From: Prorocentrum cordatum
Taxonomy: Eukaryota; Sar; Dinophyceae; Prorocentrales; Prorocentraceae
Assembly (NCBI GenBank): GCA_963575745.1
Contig: CAUYUJ010019949.1
Location: forward strand, 1-64,000
Direction of reading: 5' to 3'
DNA: 64,000 nucleotides
Shown: positions 1 through 10,278 of the stretch, in pieces
How the letters are laid out: each line of letters opens with the position of its first letter
Position numbering within the stretch: position 1 is the first letter of the stretch
The notes under the pieces: model-generated
Seen by the model: only the letters and a program-made list of their open reading frames with translations
Database searches by the model: none
What the model was told of the DNA's origin: nothing
Position numbers and translations under genes: made by a program

Positions 1-37
1 TCCTCCTCCTCCTCCTCCTCCTCCTCCTCCTCCTCCC
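1..37 (+). repeat. TCC microsatellite, cut by window start
   Basis: A perfect TCC trinucleotide run begins at the first base, so the tract continues to the left of the window. The plus strand is all pyrimidine, as in most other tracts of this kind in the first 11 kb. Confidence 0.95.
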
Positions 38-46
38 CCTGGCGCT

Positions 47-600
47 CCTCCTCCACCACAGGCCCATGGAGCCGTCCGAAAACGGACCGCGGCGCAGCGC
101 CAGCCAGGGAGGGTGGTGACCAGCGGTCCAGGTTGCAATAACATCGCGGCGTCGGATTTTTTTGGGGGGCTAAGGTTGATAAGGGAGAGCATGGAATATG
201 GATCGGCGTGCTGCTCCTCACTCTCCACCACAGGCCCTGGAGCCGGCCGAAATGGCTCGCGACGCAACGCCAGCCCAGAGGGTGGTGACCAGCGGTCCAG
301 GTTGCAATCAAATCGCGACGTCGGATTTTTTGGGGGGTGAGGTCTTAGTGGGCCCCGGAAACGGCAGGGCAGTTTTTTCACCGTTTCCCAGAAAATGTCC
401 CTTGAAAATGGAAACTTCAAGAAAACGGCGACCGGAGCCGGAACCGGTCAAACAACGGCGACGGAACCGGTTGAAAAACGGCGTCGGAACCGGTAAAAAG
501 ACGGCAAAACGGGACCGGTAACAAAACGGCCCTGTCGTTTCCAGGGCCCACTAAGGGTGAGGTTGACAAGGGAGAGCATGGAATATGGATCGGCGTGCTT
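47..600 (+). repeat. Diverged direct duplication plus a shared 40-bp segment
   Basis: Two related segments, about 47-170 and 217-337, share the block starting ACCAGCGGTCCAGGTTGCAA at positions 119 and 288, an offset of 169. A second shared block of about 40 bp (start GGGAGAGCATGGAATATGG) occurs near 172-212 and again near 559-600. No coding potential is visible. This looks like an old local tandem duplication. Confidence 0.75.
414..532 (+). repeat. Short degenerate tandem repeat (about 24 bp)
   Basis: About four imperfect units carry the core ACGGCGACGGAACCGGT with A-rich linkers. The open frames across it are a product of the repeat. Confidence 0.7.
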
Positions 601-2570
601 CCAGCGGCAGGCGCAAGGCATGGAAGAAACGGGCAGTGATAGTGCGCACCCGAGCGCGAAGCACGGTTGCGAGAGGGGCAATTCCGGTCGGACAGGGCCT
701 CAGCATGCGACCACAAAGTGCCCGGATTTCCCAACATTTGCATCACCGATAACAGCAACATGACCGACACACAGTCGGCATCATCTTCATAGCTTCGAAG
801 CCGTCATCGTCGACCACTGCGGGGACGTCACGGTGACAGGCACACTAAAGGTGTGGGGCCCATGGCAGCGGTGTTCCCGCGCTGAGTGCACAGCCTGAGA
901 GCAGCGGGAGCCACAGGGCTCAGGAGCACGTTTCAATTCGGATCGAGCCGATCGCGGCCCGCGGCAGAGGCCGTCTTCCGCCTGCGGTGGACAGCAAGGT
1001 GTGCTACACTCGTGGGCGAGAGCGAGCCGCATACGTAATGAACACGTAGACGCCAGCCTTGAAAACCACGTGTCCTGTACAATGAAGGGCAGGGCAAAGG
1101 GGGCTATGGCCAACCTGAAGTTTCTGAGACTGGAGGACCAACACGCCACGCATCGGAAGCGCTGGAAGTCCTGGTCCAAGACCAACTCACGAGGCACACC
1201 CCGCCAGGAGGGAGCGCGAGGGAAAGAGAGGAGGGAGGAGGGGCCAGGCAGGCGAAACCCTCTGGTGTCTCGACGGCTCGGGCGGCCATGCAAGCCGCAA
1301 GTGTGCCGACATGCTCGACCATCGTGCGGGAGCGCGGCACGCCAGCGATAGCGGCCGGGGCCGCGGGATGCAGCCGCGCTCCACGGCGAGCACACGCATC
1401 CGCGTTCTCACTGCCTTCGCCTGGCATCGCTCGGACGTGTGCATTTTTTTTTCTCGGCGAGGACCATCGAGGAGCATCCTTGATCATCTGGCGAAAGAAC
1501 CACGCACGAAACCGAACAAAAGCACGGGGAATGGACGTCCGAGCGATGGCGAGTCTGGTGATCCCTGCCGCCTGGGCGGGCGACAGGACAGCGAGAGGGG
1601 GGCCGCCGACCCTGCGCACGGGCAGCACCCCATATGGCCGACGCCCCTGGCCGTGGACGGACGCGTCTCCGAAAAAGTAGGCCTGGGGGCCCACCCCGAA
1701 GTACAGTCGGGGCGCTGAAGAAGGAACCCTTCTCGTTGGGGAGGGGCTCGGTGTTCCTCGATTGTTTCACAGTTTTTTCCTTTGGCTTTCCTCAGGTTTT
1801 CGAAGGCAGATCGAAGCTGAACTTGTGGGAAAAGGGGCCTCGTTCCTTATTTAGGGTTCCTTAGGTCAACGCCCCGACTGTAGCGCGGCCCTCCGGGGTC
1901 GACCACGCATCCACCACGCGCTGTCGATCACCGAGAGGCTCGTAGGGCCCATGCTGGTCAGGCACAGCATGGAGCAGGAACAAAACCCACAATGCGAGAG
2001 ACTCTGACGCATGCGTCGACCGACCACAGTCCAGGGCGGGCTCCGCAAGCGGTCACACGATCGGATCCAGCAGGGCTCACGGATTCAGCCAGCGAGTTCA
2101 ACAGGGGCTCATTGGAGCCGTCGTGGAAGTCCTATTCATGCTCGGAGCTCAGAAGAGGGGGTGGGGGAGCAGACGCTCAGGGCCAGGCAAAGAGGCTGAA
2201 TGCCCGCCAGGATCTTCTATCGAACACGTACCACGTCCTCTGGCAGTCCATATGAGCGCCGATCCCACACGATTGGACAGCTCCAGATCAGATGGTGCAA
2301 CGCCGACGTCCGATCAGAAGGCACGTGCTCACATGATTGTAATTCCAAGGACAAGCGCTCGACGAGTTTCCTTAACGGCAGCAGGTACGGTGGACCGTCC
2401 ACACGAGCAAGACGAGGATGACAGGGTACAGCCCGATACCAGCCTCCCTCTCCTCGCAGCAGGGTGTCGGACATAGAGTTGGGCTTCAGCTTCGCCTCCC
2501 AATTCTCGCACAGTAGGGGCTGAAGGCTTTGCTAGATTCTTCTTGGGCTCCATCTTCGCATCCAGCCTCC
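601..2570. other. Unassigned sequence, no recognisable gene
   Basis: GC-rich sequence with overlapping open frames on both strands. None shows a recognisable domain, and their composition (Arg, Pro, Ser, Gly rich) is what GC-rich non-coding DNA gives. I see no RNA gene or repeat array here. Confidence 0.5.
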
Positions 2571-2574
2571 CGCA

Positions 2575-3010
2575 TCGTCGGATGCAGCTGATGGCGTCGG
2601 CGGCGGGCTCGACCTTCGACTTGCCGCTTCGCGCAGCTCGTCGGCTGTAGCTCACGGCGTCGGGCTCGACCTTCGATTGGCTCTCTCGCGCCGGGCTCCA
2701 ACTTCGCCTCCCGCTGTTCGTGGTGAGGTGACCACCGCTTCTTGCCCTGACCCCAGCGCAGTAGCTGACGACGTCGGGCTCGTCCTTCGCCTCTGGCTCC
2801 AGCGTATGGCCTGGCGCCAGCTCGTCTTGCCCTGATCCCGGCGCTGCAGCCGATGGCGTCGGGCTCGTCCTTCATCGCCAGCGGCCTCTGTCCATCGCGT
2901 CGGCTGTAGCAGCTGATGACATTGGGCTCGACCTTCTGGTTCCCCCTGCTCCGTCGACGTGCCCTGTAGCCGATGGCATCGGGGTCGCCCTTGGACTTCC
3001 CGCAGCGCCC
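2575..3010. repeat. Degenerate tandem repeat, about 55-65 bp unit
   Basis: The core GGCGTCGGGCTCGTCCTTCG recurs about seven times with variation. On the minus strand it reads as recurring short peptides such as EPDAIGC followed by Arg pairs, in shifting frames. The shifting frames argue against a selected protein. Confidence 0.65.
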
Positions 3011-3039
3011 ACGCGGGCTGCTACTGTTTTCCTTCCGGC

Positions 3040-3210
3040 TCGCACGAGCCGCTCCCAGAATTGTGTCTACCACTGCTGATCATGGCTAGCCCCTGCTCGT
3101 CGCACGAACCGCTCCCAGCAATGTGGCTGATGGCGCTGCCGATCTCGGCTGGCCCCTGCTCGCCTGGCCTCTCGCACGAGCCGCTCCCAGCGATGCAGCC
3201 GATGAGTCCC
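3040..3210. repeat. Three-copy tandem repeat
   Basis: The block CGCACGAGCCGCTCCCAG recurs near 3045, 3104 and 3174, with similar linkers. The spacing is 59-70 bp. Confidence 0.7.
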
Positions 3211-3473
3211 TGCTGCTCCTGCCTCTTGCCCCCGAGCAACGCCATGGGTGGCTGCCACTGCTCGCCCGTTCTGCACGCGCGAGCTGGTGCCCGCCCTGTG
3301 GCTGATGGCGACGCCGCGCGCGGGCTCTCGGGCGGTGCGGCTGTGGGCGTTGCCCGCCAGCCGCAGCCGCACTCTGCCTGCACACCCGTGCCAGCGCCCC
3401 GGTGGTCCGCACGGCCACACGCCAGGATGACGAGAGGGGGGAAGAAGGAGAAGAGGGGAACGCTGCTTTCTCA

Positions 3474-3475
<2 letters not shown>

Positions 3476-3521
<46 letters not shown>

Positions 3522-3555
3522 TCCTCCTCCTCCTCCTCCTCCTCCTCCTCCTCGT
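3476..3555. repeat. Compound CTG then CTC microsatellite
   Basis: A run of about 14 CTG triplets passes directly into about 12 CTC triplets, consistent with a point change that then expanded. Confidence 0.95.
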
Positions 3556-3754
3556 CTTGCAATGGAAGGCATCCAGGTGCCTTTGCCCTAGCTGCTGGGT
3601 CCAACGCGGAGCGCTGGTGAATCTGAGTTACGCCTCCGGACCAGGGAGGCCCAAGTGCGAGGCGGAAGGAGGAACATCACGTGACGTCGGAGAAAGGCTG
3701 GTGGATCACCTGCGCCAAGCCCAACGAACGAATGTTGCATTAGTTCGTCACCAC

Positions 3755-3914
3755 CTACCAAACCACCCCAACCCAACCCGAAGGCCTCAATTTCACCCCC
3801 CCATGGGGGGGGCGGTCGGGGAACCTTGAGAAAACACATAGAACCCGGACCCCCCCCCAACCCGAAATTCACGCGAAATTCTGGTCTTCGGGGTGGGTTG
3901 GGGTGGTTTGGTAG
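3755..3914. repeat. 32-bp inverted repeat with about 96-bp spacer
   Basis: The arm 3755-3786 matches the reverse complement of 3883-3914 with two mismatches. The arms are C-rich and G-rich, so the pair could form a stem or a G-rich structure. No mobile-element ends were recognised. Confidence 0.8.
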
Positions 3915-4194
3915 GTAGGCAGTTCGGCATCCGACGCCACAACCACCGCCACTACTTCCTGGGGGGAGGAGGGGGCGAGAGGTCGTCGGCGCCGGGGTCG
4001 TCGTCGTTTTCCGTCTCCTCGCCTCCAGCGTGAGATCGTACACCTATCCAGATGTAAAGGTGGCGTGCGTCGTTAGTGGAATGACTGTGCTTGCACATCT
4101 CGTCACCCTCCGACACGCGCAAGGCGGAGTGGATCCGATCCGATGTGATCCGCTCCGCTCCTCCTGGTCCTCCCTCCCTCCTCCAGCCGCGCCG

Positions 4195-4519
4195 CCAACA
4201 CTGACGACAAGACGATACCGCCGCCGACGCCGCCGCCGAACGTTGCCGTCGCCGACAAAGACGCCCCCCGCCAACGACGCCGACGACGACCGCGGCGCCC
4301 CTGTAGGCTAGCAGCGGGCCGCGCTGCCGTCATCACCGACGAGAAATGACAAGACGATGCCGACGCCGCCGCCGACGACAAGGCGATGCCGCCGACGACA
4401 GGACGAAGCCGCCGACGACGCCGCCGCTGCCACCGAGGGAGGCCGCCGCCGCTGCCGCCGCACGCAGACGACGACGCCGCCGCCGCCGACGACGACGACG
4501 ACGACAACGGCGACGACGC

Positions 4520-4557
<38 letters not shown>

Positions 4558-4575
4558 ACGACGACGACGGCGCCC
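4195..4575. repeat. GAC/CGC/GCC trinucleotide-rich block
   Basis: Interspersed GAC, GCC and CGC triplets continue for nearly 400 bp, with pure GACGAC runs near 4485-4505 and 4540-4567. The long open frames in all phases here encode poly-Arg, poly-Asp or poly-Thr and are artefacts. Confidence 0.85.
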
Positions 4576-4730
4576 CAGGAGGCGAGCAGCAGGCCGCGCC
4601 GCTCGCGGAGCCCGGCGGCGGCGCCTGGTGCCCAGGCGGCCCGCAGCCGGGCGCTTGGGGCCCGGGCGGCCCGGGCGGCTTCGCGGCCAGCGCGGACGCG
4701 GGGGGCGGGCGGGGCGGTCAAGCATGGTAT

Positions 4731-4926
4731 CCCAGACATGCTCGCGTCGTAAAAAAATCGTTAAAAAAATCAGGACGGAGGTTTTTCGCCGTTTTCGGCC
4801 CCGAGGGGCCCTCGCGGGGTCCCGGGACCGTCAAAAGACGACTCGGGACGAAAAGCCCGTCCCGGGGAAGGGGTCGAGACTTGCGGGGACGCCGTCCTGA
4901 AATAATCAGGACGTCGGATGTCTGGG
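4731..4926 (+). mobile_element. CCCAGAC-family inverted-repeat element, copy 1
   Basis: A unit of about 196 bp starts with CCCAGAC and ends with GTCTGGG. It has a hairpin near its 3' end (CGTCCTGA, 5-nt loop, TCAGGACG) and a matching A-rich block near its 5' end. The middle carries the family cores GTTTTCGGCC, GGGCCCTCGC, CGTCAAAA and GGGTCGAGAC. It has no coding capacity. By structure it resembles a miniature inverted-repeat (MITE-like) element, but no target-site duplication was identified, so the mobility class is inference. Confidence 0.6.
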
Positions 4927-5129
4927 TTAGAATCATACACATCACGACGGAAGGTTTTTTTTTGTTTCTCCTATTTTCGGCCTCTCGGGGCATTGACCTG
5001 GTCGCTGGCCGTCAGGCCAGCAATTTTTCAGATTGCCGCTACGGGGGCGAGCCGTGCTGCCTGGGCCCCGGGTGGCGCCGCCCCGTCAGGCGGTGTGCTG
5101 CCAAGCAGCAGCTGCCCGCCACACGCGCA

Positions 5130-5252
5130 GTCCTCCTCCTCCTCCTCCTTCTCCTCCTCCTTCTCCTCCTCCTTCTCCTCCTTCTCCTCGTCCTCCTCCT
5201 CCTCCGCCTCCTCCTCCTCCTCCTCCTCCTCCTCCTTCTCATCCTCTTCCAC
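5130..5252 (+). repeat. TCC-rich pyrimidine tract with TTC variants
   Basis: TCC triplets interrupted by TTC units. It lies immediately before the first of two duplicated segments that are each flanked by such tracts. Confidence 0.9.
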
Positions 5253-5254
5253 CC

Positions 5255-5758
5255 CTACTTAGGTGCACACGCCTGAGCTGGGCACGGTGCCACCGAGGCG
5301 CTTGACCGCTTGCTCTGCGCAAAACAAAGACAACTTTTACCTGGTCGCGGGATCCTTTCAAAACGACTCAGGATGGAAAATTGGTCCTGGGGAATGGGTC
5401 GAGACCTCTTGGGGTCGACGTTATGAAACAATCCTGATGTCGGTGGCCTGGGGTAATGGCCACCGGTGCGGGGTTGACACGGATTCGACGTGAATTCGGG
5501 ACACGGATTTGATGTGCATCCGACACGGATCCGACGCGTTCGACATGGATTGTCTTTTGGCGATCACGGGCGTGACCAGGAGGGGTGGCTGTCACGTCAC
5601 GATTCGCGTCAGCGCCGTCTGGGCATGTCTGGGAATGGCTAATTCCCAGACGGCGCGGGCGCGAATCGTGACGTATCCACGGGAATGGGAAAAGAGGGGG
5701 GGGGCCAGGCTGGATGGGCATGGCGGCCGTTCGGCCCTCCTCCGTGCTCGCTGCTCCT
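5255..5758 (+). repeat. Direct duplication, copy 1 (about 500 bp)
   Basis: This segment is a diverged copy of 6062-6590. Both hold, in order, a CCCAGAC-family-like stretch, a block of CACGGATTCGAC-like short repeats, a 28-bp inverted repeat and a junction with a TCC tract. Copies are offset by about 815-825 bp. Confidence 0.85.
5596..5672. repeat. 28-bp inverted repeat, potential cruciform
   Basis: The arms 5596-5623 and 5645-5672 are near-perfect reverse complements around a 21-bp loop. The left arm begins GTCACGATTCGCG. Confidence 0.85.
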
Positions 5759-6060
5759 CCCTTCCTCTTGTTCCTCCTCCTCCTCCTCCTCCTCTTCCCC
5801 CTCCTCCTCCTCCTCCTTCTCCTCCTCCTCCTGCTCCTCCTCTCCTCTCCTCCTTCTCCTCCTCCTCCTCCTCCTTCCCCCTCCTCCTCCTTCCTCCTCC
5901 TCCTCCTCCGTCCTCCTCCTCCTCCTCCTCCTCCTCCTCCCTCCTCTCACTTCCTCCTCCTCCTCCTCTCCTCCTCCTCTCCGCCTCTCCTCCTCCTCCT
6001 CCTCCTCCTCCTCCTCCTCCTCCTCCTCCCCCTCTTCTTCCTCCTCCTCCTCCTCCTACT
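5759..6060 (+). repeat. Long TCC-rich tract
   Basis: About 300 bp of almost pure pyrimidine on the plus strand, dominated by TCC with CTC and TTC variants. Long Ser, Pro or Leu frames across it are artefacts. Confidence 0.95.
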
Positions 6061-6061
6061 C

Positions 6062-6590
6062 CACCCCTAACGAGGTGCACGCGCTTGAGCTGGGCACCGC
6101 GCAGCCGAGGCGTTTGGCCGCTCGTTTTGCGCGGGCGTCGGAAAACATAAACCTTTTTTCTGGTCGCGGGATCGTTACAAAACGGTTCAGGATGAAAAAC
6201 TGGTCCCAGGGAATGGGTCGAGACCTCTTGGGGGCGACGTCACGACGTCATGAAACAATTATGATGTCGGTGGTCTGGGGTTATGGGCGCCGGCGCGGGG
6301 TTGACACGGATTCGACGTGAATTCGGGACACGGATTTGATGTGCATCCGACGCGGATCCGACGCGTTCGACATGGATTGTCCCCTGGCGATCACGGGCGT
6401 GACCAGGGGGGGTGGCGGTCACGTCACGATTCGCGCCAGCGCCGTCTGGGCATGGTTGGGAATGGTTAATTCCCAGACGGCGCGGGCGCGAATCGTGACG
6501 TATCCACGGGAATGGGGGAAGAGGGGGGGGGGGCCAGACGGGATGGGCATGGCGGCCGTTCGGCCCTCCTCCGTGCTCGGTGTTCCGCTC
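6062..6590 (+). repeat. Direct duplication, copy 2 (about 530 bp)
   Basis: Diverged second copy of the segment at 5255-5758, with the same internal order and again followed by a TCC tract. The duplication therefore spans microsatellite plus unique segment. Confidence 0.85.
6423..6499. repeat. 28-bp inverted repeat, potential cruciform (copy 2)
   Basis: The arms 6423-6450 and 6472-6499 pair with about one mismatch around a 21-bp loop. The symmetry is kept, and slightly better, than in copy 1. Confidence 0.85.
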
Positions 6591-6595
6591 TTCCT

Positions 6596-6750
6596 CTTGT
6601 TCTTCCTCCTTCCCCCTCCCCGTCCCCCTCCTCCTCCTCCTCCTCCTCCTCCTCCTCCTCCTCCTCCTCCTCCTCGTCCTTCTCTCTCCTTCCCTTCTCT
6701 CCTCCTTTTCCTCCTCCTCCCCCTCCTCCTCCTCGTCCTCCCCCTCCTCA
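6596..6750 (+). repeat. TCC-rich tract
   Basis: TCC repeat with CCC and TTT interruptions directly following duplication copy 2. Confidence 0.9.
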
Positions 6751-7100
6751 TGTTATCCCTTCCACTGGCCTGCCGCCTACCCGTTGCCGTCCTTGCCGCT
6801 GGCTGGGCTGCTGCCGCCTGCTCTCGCTCATCGCTCGTTTTCGGGTGCGTTTCGCCGCGGCCGCGGCGGTCGGACGCCTCGACGGGCGGAGGAAAGCTCG
6901 TGGAGCGCGAAACACAGAAACGCAGGGGGGGCAGGACCCGTAACGGCCGCTTATCCCTACACACACATCTCTATACATATATATATATATATATATATAC
7001 GTAGCACCCCGCAATTGCGGATCAGAGTGAGGGGGCGGGCGCGGGCGACGCGGGCGTCGTCGAGCCAGCGGACCTCGTGGCCCCCACCTTCTCTGTCGAT
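6751..7100. other. Unassigned spacer with a TA microsatellite
   Basis: GC-rich spacer without a recognisable gene. A TA dinucleotide run lies at about 6976-6999, inside an otherwise GC-rich stretch. Confidence 0.6.
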
Positions 7101-7101
7101 G

Positions 7102-7545
7102 GCGCTCTCCTCCTCCTCCTCCTCCTCCTCCTCCTCCTCCTCCTTCTCCTCCTCCTCCTCCTCTTCCTCGTCCTCATCGTCATCGTCATCCTCCTCCTCC
7201 ACCTCGTCCTCCTCCTCCTCTTCTTCCTCGTCTTCCCTCTCCCCCCCTCGTCCTTTCATCATCGTCTCCCATTGTCGTCCTCCCCCTCATCGGCCTCCAT
7301 CATCGTCCTCCCATTGTCGTCCATCATCATCATCATCTTTCATCATGCATCATCGTCATTCATCATCATTCATCAATCATCATCATCATCCCCTCCTCCC
7401 CTACCTCCTCTCTCCTCCATCCTCCTCCCCGCCTTCCTCTCCTCGTCCTCCTGCTCCTCCTCCTTTTCTTTCTCCACATTCTCCTTACATCCTCTCTTCT
7501 TCCGCGTTCTCCTCGTCCCCTGTTTACTCCTCCTGCCTCCCCCTC
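7102..7545 (+). repeat. TCC tract grading into ATC-rich tract
   Basis: A TCC run (about 7105-7235) is followed by CATCAT-rich sequence (about 7318-7392) and then degenerate TCC again. Confidence 0.9.
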
Positions 7546-7737
7546 CTTTCCCAAGATAACTGCAACGCAATCCTTTTTTCCACTTTATGCTCCCCGCCTT
7601 CTCTGATCAAGGCAACTCGCCAGGGCAGAGTTGCTGGACGGGCTGGTGTGGATGCGCGGGGCTTGAAGAGGTCCTTGTGGGCTCAGACGGCATGCAAAAA
7701 TCCGCCGCCGCGCTTGTGCGGCATTGGTTTGTTCAGT

Positions 7738-8160
7738 GAACGTGGTTTAGGTCGCGGGTGGGTCGCGGGCTCTCCACCTCCACCTGGAAGGAATGCAAAA
7801 GCAGCCCGCCGCAGGCGCCAAAAAAAATGGTTTGCACACTGAACGTGGTTTGGGTCGCGGGTGGGCCGCGGGTTCTCCACCGGGAACGAATGCAAAAGAT
7901 GCCCGCCGCAGGCGCCGAAAATGTGGTTTGTACCCTGAACGTGGTCGCGGGTGGGCCGCGGGCTCTCCACCTGAAACGAATGCAAAAGATGCCCGCCGCA
8001 GGCGCCGAAAAATGTGGTTTGTACCCTGAACGTGGTTTGGGTCGCGGGTTGGTCGCGAGTTGGTCACGGGGTGGGTCGCGGGCTCTCCACTTGGAAGGAA
8101 TGCAAAAAAACCCGCCGCAGGCGCCGAAAATTGTGGTTTGTACCTTGAACGTGGTTTGGG
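7738..8160 (+). repeat. Tandem array, about 100-bp unit
   Basis: The unit start GAACGTGGT recurs at 7738, 7841, 7937, 8028 and 8147. Each unit contains a GGTCGCGGGTGG segment, a CTCCACC segment and a CCCGCCGCAGGCGCC segment. Units are 91-119 bp and differ mainly in how many GTCGCGGGTGG motifs they carry. Confidence 0.9.
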
Positions 8161-8428
8161 TCGCGGGTGGGTCGCGGGTAGGTCGCGGGTGGGTCGCGGG
8201 TGGGTCGCGGGTGGGTCGCGGGTGGGTCGCGGGTGGGTCGCGGGTGGGTCGCGGGGTGGGCCGCGGGCGGGTCGCGGGGCGGGTCGCGGGGTGGGTCGCG
8301 GGGTGGGTCGCGGGGCGGGTCGCGGGGTGGGTCGCGGGTGGGTCGCGGGTGGGTCGCGGGTGGGTCGCGGGGTGGGTCGCGGGGTGGGTCGCGGGTGGGT
8401 CGCGGGGCGGGTTGCGGGTGGGACGACG
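8160..8428 (+). repeat. 11-12 bp minisatellite GTCGCGGGTGG
   Basis: About 23 consecutive units of GTCGCGGG followed by TGG, GTGG, CGG or TAG. The last 100-bp unit of the preceding array runs directly into it, so the short motif within the long monomer appears to have expanded. G-runs at every unit make G-quadruplex formation plausible. Confidence 0.92.
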
Positions 8429-8433
8429 ACAAC

Positions 8434-8502
<69 letters not shown>

Positions 8503-8522
8503 ACCACAACAAACAACAACAA
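8429..8522 (+). repeat. CAA trinucleotide microsatellite
   Basis: A nearly perfect ACA/CAA run follows the GC-rich minisatellite immediately. It reads as poly-Gln or poly-Asn in translation but has no coding context. Confidence 0.95.
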
Positions 8523-8601
8523 CGAGAATCCGCACCGCGGAATTCCACTTCAGCCACGCACCCAGGGACAGTGAATGACCGTTCGGCCCCCTCACTTTGA
8601 A

Positions 8602-8632
<31 letters not shown>

Positions 8633-8660
8633 TATATACACATATATATATACACATATA
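8602..8660. repeat. Imperfect TA/CATA dinucleotide tract
   Basis: Alternating TATATA and CATATA units of about 60 bp. Confidence 0.9.
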
Positions 8661-9289
8661 CTTAAAAAAAGGACGGTCAACCAGGGGCAAGGTCCAGGTC
8701 TCCGACGGTGTGTTTTTTCAATCCGGGCCGCGTTCCTCGGCTTCGGCCTGCGGGGCCCAGTATCGGGCCCCGGGGCCATCAGCATCTACCCCAGCAAAAG
8801 TGGTGCAAGTCGGCCATAGGGGATAAGGGTGAGAGCGCGGCGATGTGCACCGGAGCGCATCTGTTTACAAGGGGTACTGGCCGTCCGGGCCAAACATGTT
8901 TTTTTTTTTGGCGAGAGCAGGATTCCCGATCAATTTGTGAAGACATCTCCGGCGAAATTGCTCCCAGACCAAACGATCTCAGGTTCCCCGTCCCTTTTTT
9001 GTGGATTTTCTTGTTGCTTGTTTTTCATAACGAGTAGAACCCTTCCTGGCGAAGGGGCCCGGGGCGAAGCATAGACCCCTCAAAGCTCTGGGCGCGCGAC
9101 TTGAAAAAAACATCATGCGGTGGGGGCGTGCGTCAAGGAACGTGCCCAGGAGGCTTCGGGCCCTGGAGGGGTCCTTGTCTGATGAGGGCGGCGGTGATAT
9201 TCATGGCAGCCCCACGAGTGGAATTCCGCGGGCTTCCAGGCCCTGGATTCTTTATCCACGGGTTACCTATCGAATGCCTTCACCGTATC
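8661..9289. other. Unassigned, with diverged CCCAGAC-family fragments
   Basis: The segment near 8690-8810 shares the order TCCGACG, CGGCCT, GGGGCCATCA and CTACCCCAG with the CCCAGAC family, but without clear ends. The remainder, to 9289, shows nothing I can name. Confidence 0.4.
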
Positions 9290-9476
9290 CCCAGACCCCC
9301 GACGTCGTGATTTGTCCACAACGTCGACCCCCAGAGGTCTGGACCCCCTCCCCAGGACCGGCTCATCATCCTGAGTCGCTTCTGGACGGTCCCGAGGCCC
9401 GGTGAGGGCCCCTCGAGGCCGAAAGCAGCGACAACACCTCCCGCCGTGATCCTTCCGCCACGCGAGGGGGTCTGGG
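9290..9476 (-). mobile_element. CCCAGAC-family element, degenerate, minus orientation
   Basis: It begins CCCAGAC at 9290 and ends TCTGGG at 9476. Read on the minus strand it has the family order. It is more diverged than the pair that follows, and its terminal hairpins are weakened. Confidence 0.55.
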
Positions 9477-9521
9477 CCGGCAGCTGTCCGGGGAAGGGGG
9501 CGGGGGAGACTGGCTCAACTT

Positions 9522-9706
9522 CCCAGACCCCCGACGTCATGATTTTTTCATGACGCGACCCCCAGAGGTCCAGACCCTTTCCCTATGACCGGTTTTTCAT
9601 CCCGAGTCGTTTTTTGACGCTCCCGAGGCCCAGTGAGGGCCTTCAGAGGCCGAAAATAGCGAAAAACCTCCCGTCGTGATTTTTTCATGACTCGACGAGG
9701 TCTGGG
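9522..9706 (-). mobile_element. CCCAGAC-family element, left arm of an inverted pair
   Basis: A 185-bp copy in minus orientation that is about 97% identical, by eye, to the plus-oriented copy at 9913-10097. It has a perfect terminal hairpin (CGTCATGA, loop, TCATGACG) near 9535-9556. The two copies form a long inverted repeat around a GC-rich spacer of about 206 bp. Confidence 0.7.
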
Positions 9707-9912
9707 TTGATGGGGGGGGGGCGTCGGAAAATCGCCGGCTCCCCGCCGACCGGGGCGCCCGGGGCGCCCGACGCCGCCCGTGGGGCACGCGGCCTCGCCC
9801 TCCGCGGGGGTCCGTTGCCGCTCCGTCGGCGGCGCGCCGCCGGCGCGCGGTCGACGCCTCCCCGGAGCCGCTGCCCCCGCCCGTCGTCCCCCCTGCACTT
9901 GGTGCAGTGGGG
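9707..9912. other. GC-rich spacer between inverted copies
   Basis: About 200 bp, very rich in CG and GC steps, with no motif that I recognise. It would form the loop of the large inverted repeat. Confidence 0.5.
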
Positions 9913-10097
9913 CCCAGACCTCGTCGAGTCATGAAAAAATCACGACGGGAGGTCTTTCGCTGTTTTCGGCCTCTGAAGGCCCTCACTGGGCCTCGGGAGC
10001 GTCAAAAAACGATTCGGGATGAAAAACCGGTCATAGGGAAAGGGTCTGGACCTCTGGGGGTCGCGTCGTGAAAGAATCATGACGTCGGGGGTCTGGG
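9913..10097 (+). mobile_element. CCCAGAC-family element, right arm of an inverted pair
   Basis: A plus-oriented 185-bp copy with both terminal blocks intact, from CCCAGACC at the start to GTCTGGG at the end. About five differences separate it from its inverted partner. No protein is encoded. Confidence 0.7.
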
Positions 10098-10278
10098 GGG
10101 GTGGACAGACCTCCTACCCTGACACGTCGATTAGTGAATTGGCCTTTTTCGGTTCGCGAGAGGGCGTCGCGGCCGTCCTTTCTGCGGGTCCGGGTCCGTC
10201 GGTTTCGGTCCCAGGCCGTTTTCACCAAGGGGAGGTTTACTAAAGGGAGGTTTGCCCACCGCCGATGCAGGTCAGAGG

